From CAZJRB01 sp964547995 (GTDB lineage: Bacteria; Planctomycetota; Planctomycetia; Pirellulales; Thermoguttaceae): 64,000 nt of DNA. The stretch is taken from NCBI GenBank assembly GCA_964547995.1, contig CAZJRB010000013.1:38043-102042 (forward strand). The letters run 5' to 3'. Made by a program: the position numbers and the translations under genes. Positions 62,159 to 64,000 of this stretch are shown here, piece after piece. The notes beneath the pieces were generated by a model that was given only the letters and a program-made list of their open reading frames with translations, ran no database searches and was not told the DNA's origin. Position 1 is the first letter of the stretch. Each line of letters starts with the position of its first letter.

Positions 62159-63874
62159 ATGTCCGACCCTGTATTCTCAAATCTGCTTATCATTGTGGTC
62201 CTGTCAGGTCCGCTCTTGTACATAGTGGTTGGCTGGACATTGCAGCGACTTGATACCGAAGAGGAGTATTTCCTGGCAAGGAGAACCGTACAGCCCCATG
62301 ATTTTGTCGGCACGACAGTGGCATACGGCCTTCAAGTTGCTGCACTTACGCTGTTTGCAACGTGGGGCTACATGTACGGGTTTTGGACCGTCCTAGTCCC
62401 CTTCTTCTGGTTTGTCGGCTACCTGCTCCTAGCCTATGCTCTGTCACGAGGATACGTGGACCGGTTCATTTTTCAGAAGCACCCTGGAACGATTCATCAA
62501 TTCATCGGCGAAAATGCGAGAGGGTTGGCTCCGCTCGCAGCGTTCGCTTCACTAATCGGTATTACCGGCCCAGCAATGTACGAGGCGGATTTCTCCAGTC
62601 GCATCGTGGTAGAGCTACGTTGCCAGTTGATTCATCAGGAATATAGCGGCACCTTGGCAGGGCTGCTTTTCCTGTGCTTCATTGCCATGTCTGCCGTCTA
62701 CATTCTTCGTGGTGGTTTCCGAGCGATTGTCCGGACAGACAACTGGCAGCTTGCTGTCGGGTACGTTTCGGTAGCGATTGTTACGGCGGCGTTGTTGTTT
62801 CACGTTGCCGCCAGCGACCAATTCTGGCAGGCGGTGATCCTGCTCACTAGTCTCTCGGTCGTTTCGCTCGTATTGTTCGGTGCGTGGCTTTGCTTATACC
62901 GCAGACTGTCGCTGGGGCTCGTCGTGCTCGCCATCGCCACTCTCGTCTATCTTAGTGTTCTCTGTGGGGTAGTCTTTGCATTCGCCTCCAACACGTCGCA
63001 GTCCCTTTCGGCAGGTTGGACTTCCTTCGTGGGAGATCAACAGGTTGGCAACCCCTTGTCTCTAGGCTTTGCGTTGGTCGCTTTGGCGATTGCGAATGGC
63101 CTATATCAGTTTGTCGATGTCTCTCAGTGGCAACGGCTTGCCAGCGTCATCATAGGCGATTCAGAGGATGTAGAGAGCCAAAAGACATACCGCAAACTCG
63201 TCAGCAGGTCTATATGCCTCTCAGGCTTCTACTCGTCAGCGACATGGGTAGTTGCGGTCTTTCTCGGCATGTGTCTGAGGTACGTGGCACCGGGTGTGAA
63301 AGACGACCCATACAGCGCCATAAACAAGTTCCTCATTGACTACCAGGCAAATCAAGATACCCGCTGGATAGTAGTGGTCTTCATCTTGGGCATCATCGGA
63401 ATTATGCTTTCGACGCTTGACTCCTTAATGTTCTCTGTAACATTCACTCTCCGAAACGACGTGCTTCCCCGTTTCGGCGGTGGACTCCGGATGGCGAAGA
63501 TCATCACGGGAATCGTGCTGGCAGGTGGAGCGGTTGGGTATCTTTACCTCTTGCCACTATTCGTCGCCGATCCCAGCATATTGCTTTACTCCTGTTGGGC
63601 TACACAGATTGCGTTATTCCCAGTCGTTGTATTCTCACTTACGCCCCGCCCAATGCGGGGATTCTTGGCAATCGCAAGCGTAGGGTTCGGGATGGTGGCG
63701 GCGCTGATACCCTTTATATCGTTGCACTCGTTTCCTGCTGCATACCAGTTCGACCCGTATCAATATGCAGCACCATTCGCATTAGTAGCTGCAGGAGCGG
63801 TCTCCCTACTGAACTTTGTCCCTAGAAGTCGCCAAGAACAGCCTATCGGAGAGGAAAATGGGAGCCGAGTTTGA
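62159..63874 (+). CDS. Sodium:solute symporter family protein
   Basis: This 571-residue protein has about 13 hydrophobic helices. The N-terminal LQRLDTEEEYFLARRTVQPH and the LSTLDSLMFSVTFTLRND segment in the second half are typical of sodium:solute symporters. It would import an organic solute with Na+; the substrate is unknown. GGAG lies eight bases before the ATG. Confidence 0.8.
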   Translation: MSDPVFSNLLIIVVLSGPLLYIVVGWTLQRLDTEEEYFLARRTVQPHDFVGTTVAYGLQVAALTLFATWGYMYGFWTVLVPFFWFVGYLLLAYALSRGYVDRFIFQKHPGTIHQFIGENARGLAPLAAFASLIGITGPAMYEADFSSRIVVELRCQLIHQEYSGTLAGLLFLCFIAMSAVYILRGGFRAIVRTDNWQLAVGYVSVAIVTAALLFHVAASDQFWQAVILLTSLSVVSLVLFGAWLCLYRRLSLGLVVLAIATLVYLSVLCGVVFAFASNTSQSLSAGWTSFVGDQQVGNPLSLGFALVALAIANGLYQFVDVSQWQRLASVIIGDSEDVESQKTYRKLVSRSICLSGFYSSATWVVAVFLGMCLRYVAPGVKDDPYSAINKFLIDYQANQDTRWIVVVFILGIIGIMLSTLDSLMFSVTFTLRNDVLPRFGGGLRMAKIITGIVLAGGAVGYLYLLPLFVADPSILLYSCWATQIALFPVVVFSLTPRPMRGFLAIASVGFGMVAALIPFISLHSFPAAYQFDPYQYAAPFALVAAGAVSLLNFVPRSRQEQPIGEENGSRV

Positions 63875-63968
63875 CGTTGTCGAAGTGATGGCTACACTGA
63901 AATGTTACCTCTACTGTCGTAGCTGGTCGTTGATTGTGCCGGTCGCTCTAGTCCTAAAACAAGCGTGA
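63858..63968 (+). CDS. Possible 36-residue ORF overlapping the symporter end
   Basis: An ATG at 63858, directly after GAGAGGAAA, opens a 36-codon frame (MGAEFDVVEVMATLKCYLYC start) that overlaps the symporter stop by 17 bases. It contains one hydrophobic stretch. There is no family support, and the ribosome binding site is very close to the ATG, so this is a weak call. Confidence 0.25.
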   Translation: MGAEFDVVEVMATLKCYLYCRSWSLIVPVALVLKQA

Positions 63969-64000
63969 GTTTTGCTGTTCAATAGTTTGCGTCAACGTGG

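Overview
The window reads as a chromosome segment of a planctomycete (Pirellulales-like is my inference). Supporting signs are the LEPLEDRRML export motif behind a basic leader, a Rho with a basic Arg/Gly-rich N-terminus, a giant protein beginning MAETFDPYYKWL, repeated use of formylglycine-generating-enzyme (FGE) folds, a Tat-exported Gfo/Idh/MocA oxidoreductase, and many large palindromic repeats between genes.

Layout. 1-5.9 kb: two convergent secreted multidomain proteins that share a matrixin-like metalloprotease C-terminus. 6.3-14.6 kb, minus strand: a polysaccharide locus with a Wzc-like tyrosine kinase/co-polymerase, a Wza-like export lipoprotein, a small membrane protein, an SGNH-type membrane hydrolase and a large lipoprotein that may be a glycosidase. 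15.3-17.8 kb: a small membrane protein coupled to an FGE-fold protein, and a Gfo/Idh/MocA oxidoreductase. 18.1-25.0 kb: a decayed island holding a SWIM zinc-finger protein and a DUF6493-like partner, bracketed by recombinase remnants and a duplicated recombinase tail, ending near a tRNA-Ser(GGA). 25.1-34.9 kb: rho, a thioredoxin with a YHS-like tail, an FmdB-type zinc ribbon, and an 1840-residue J-like/PEGA/PA14/C-type-lectin/LamG/FGE protein that carries an in-frame palindromic insertion.

35.1-43.3 kb is a coherent acyl-CoA oxidation cluster. Two overlapping acyl-CoA dehydrogenases and a zinc alcohol dehydrogenase lie on the minus strand. EtfB, EtfA and a membrane Fe-S/CCG ETF:quinone oxidoreductase lie on the plus strand. 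Electrons from acyl-CoA (and perhaps alcohol) oxidation would pass through ETF to the membrane quinone pool. A secreted gluconolactonase-like protein follows.

From 44.8 kb, next to a tRNA-Arg(ACG), an integrated element begins. It has a tyrosine integrase, an HTH protein, an RNase H-fold protein, a DNA methyltransferase, a primase-polymerase/ATPase, a second HTH protein, a DUF3820 protein, an HPr-fold protein without the phosphorylatable His, and a run of small genes with strong ribosome binding sites. One of these is a bS21 ribosomal-protein paralogue. Many intergenic gaps hold perfect GC-rich hairpins. No phage structural genes are visible, so a satellite-like or otherwise replicative integrative element is my best reading. 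Its right end is not resolved. At 57-62 kb follow a stand-alone Pnkp-type RNA ligase domain, a small secreted protein, TspO, a UvsE endonuclease fused to a GIY-YIG nuclease, a methyltransferase, and an Mrr-like N-terminal fragment cut short just before a sodium:solute symporter.

The best candidates for something undescribed are the hairpin-punctuated small-gene array with bS21 and the His-less HPr (52.8-57.0 kb), the UvsE-GIY-YIG fusion, and the SWIM/DUF6493 module between recombinase relics. All functions are read from sequence by eye; no database search was run.
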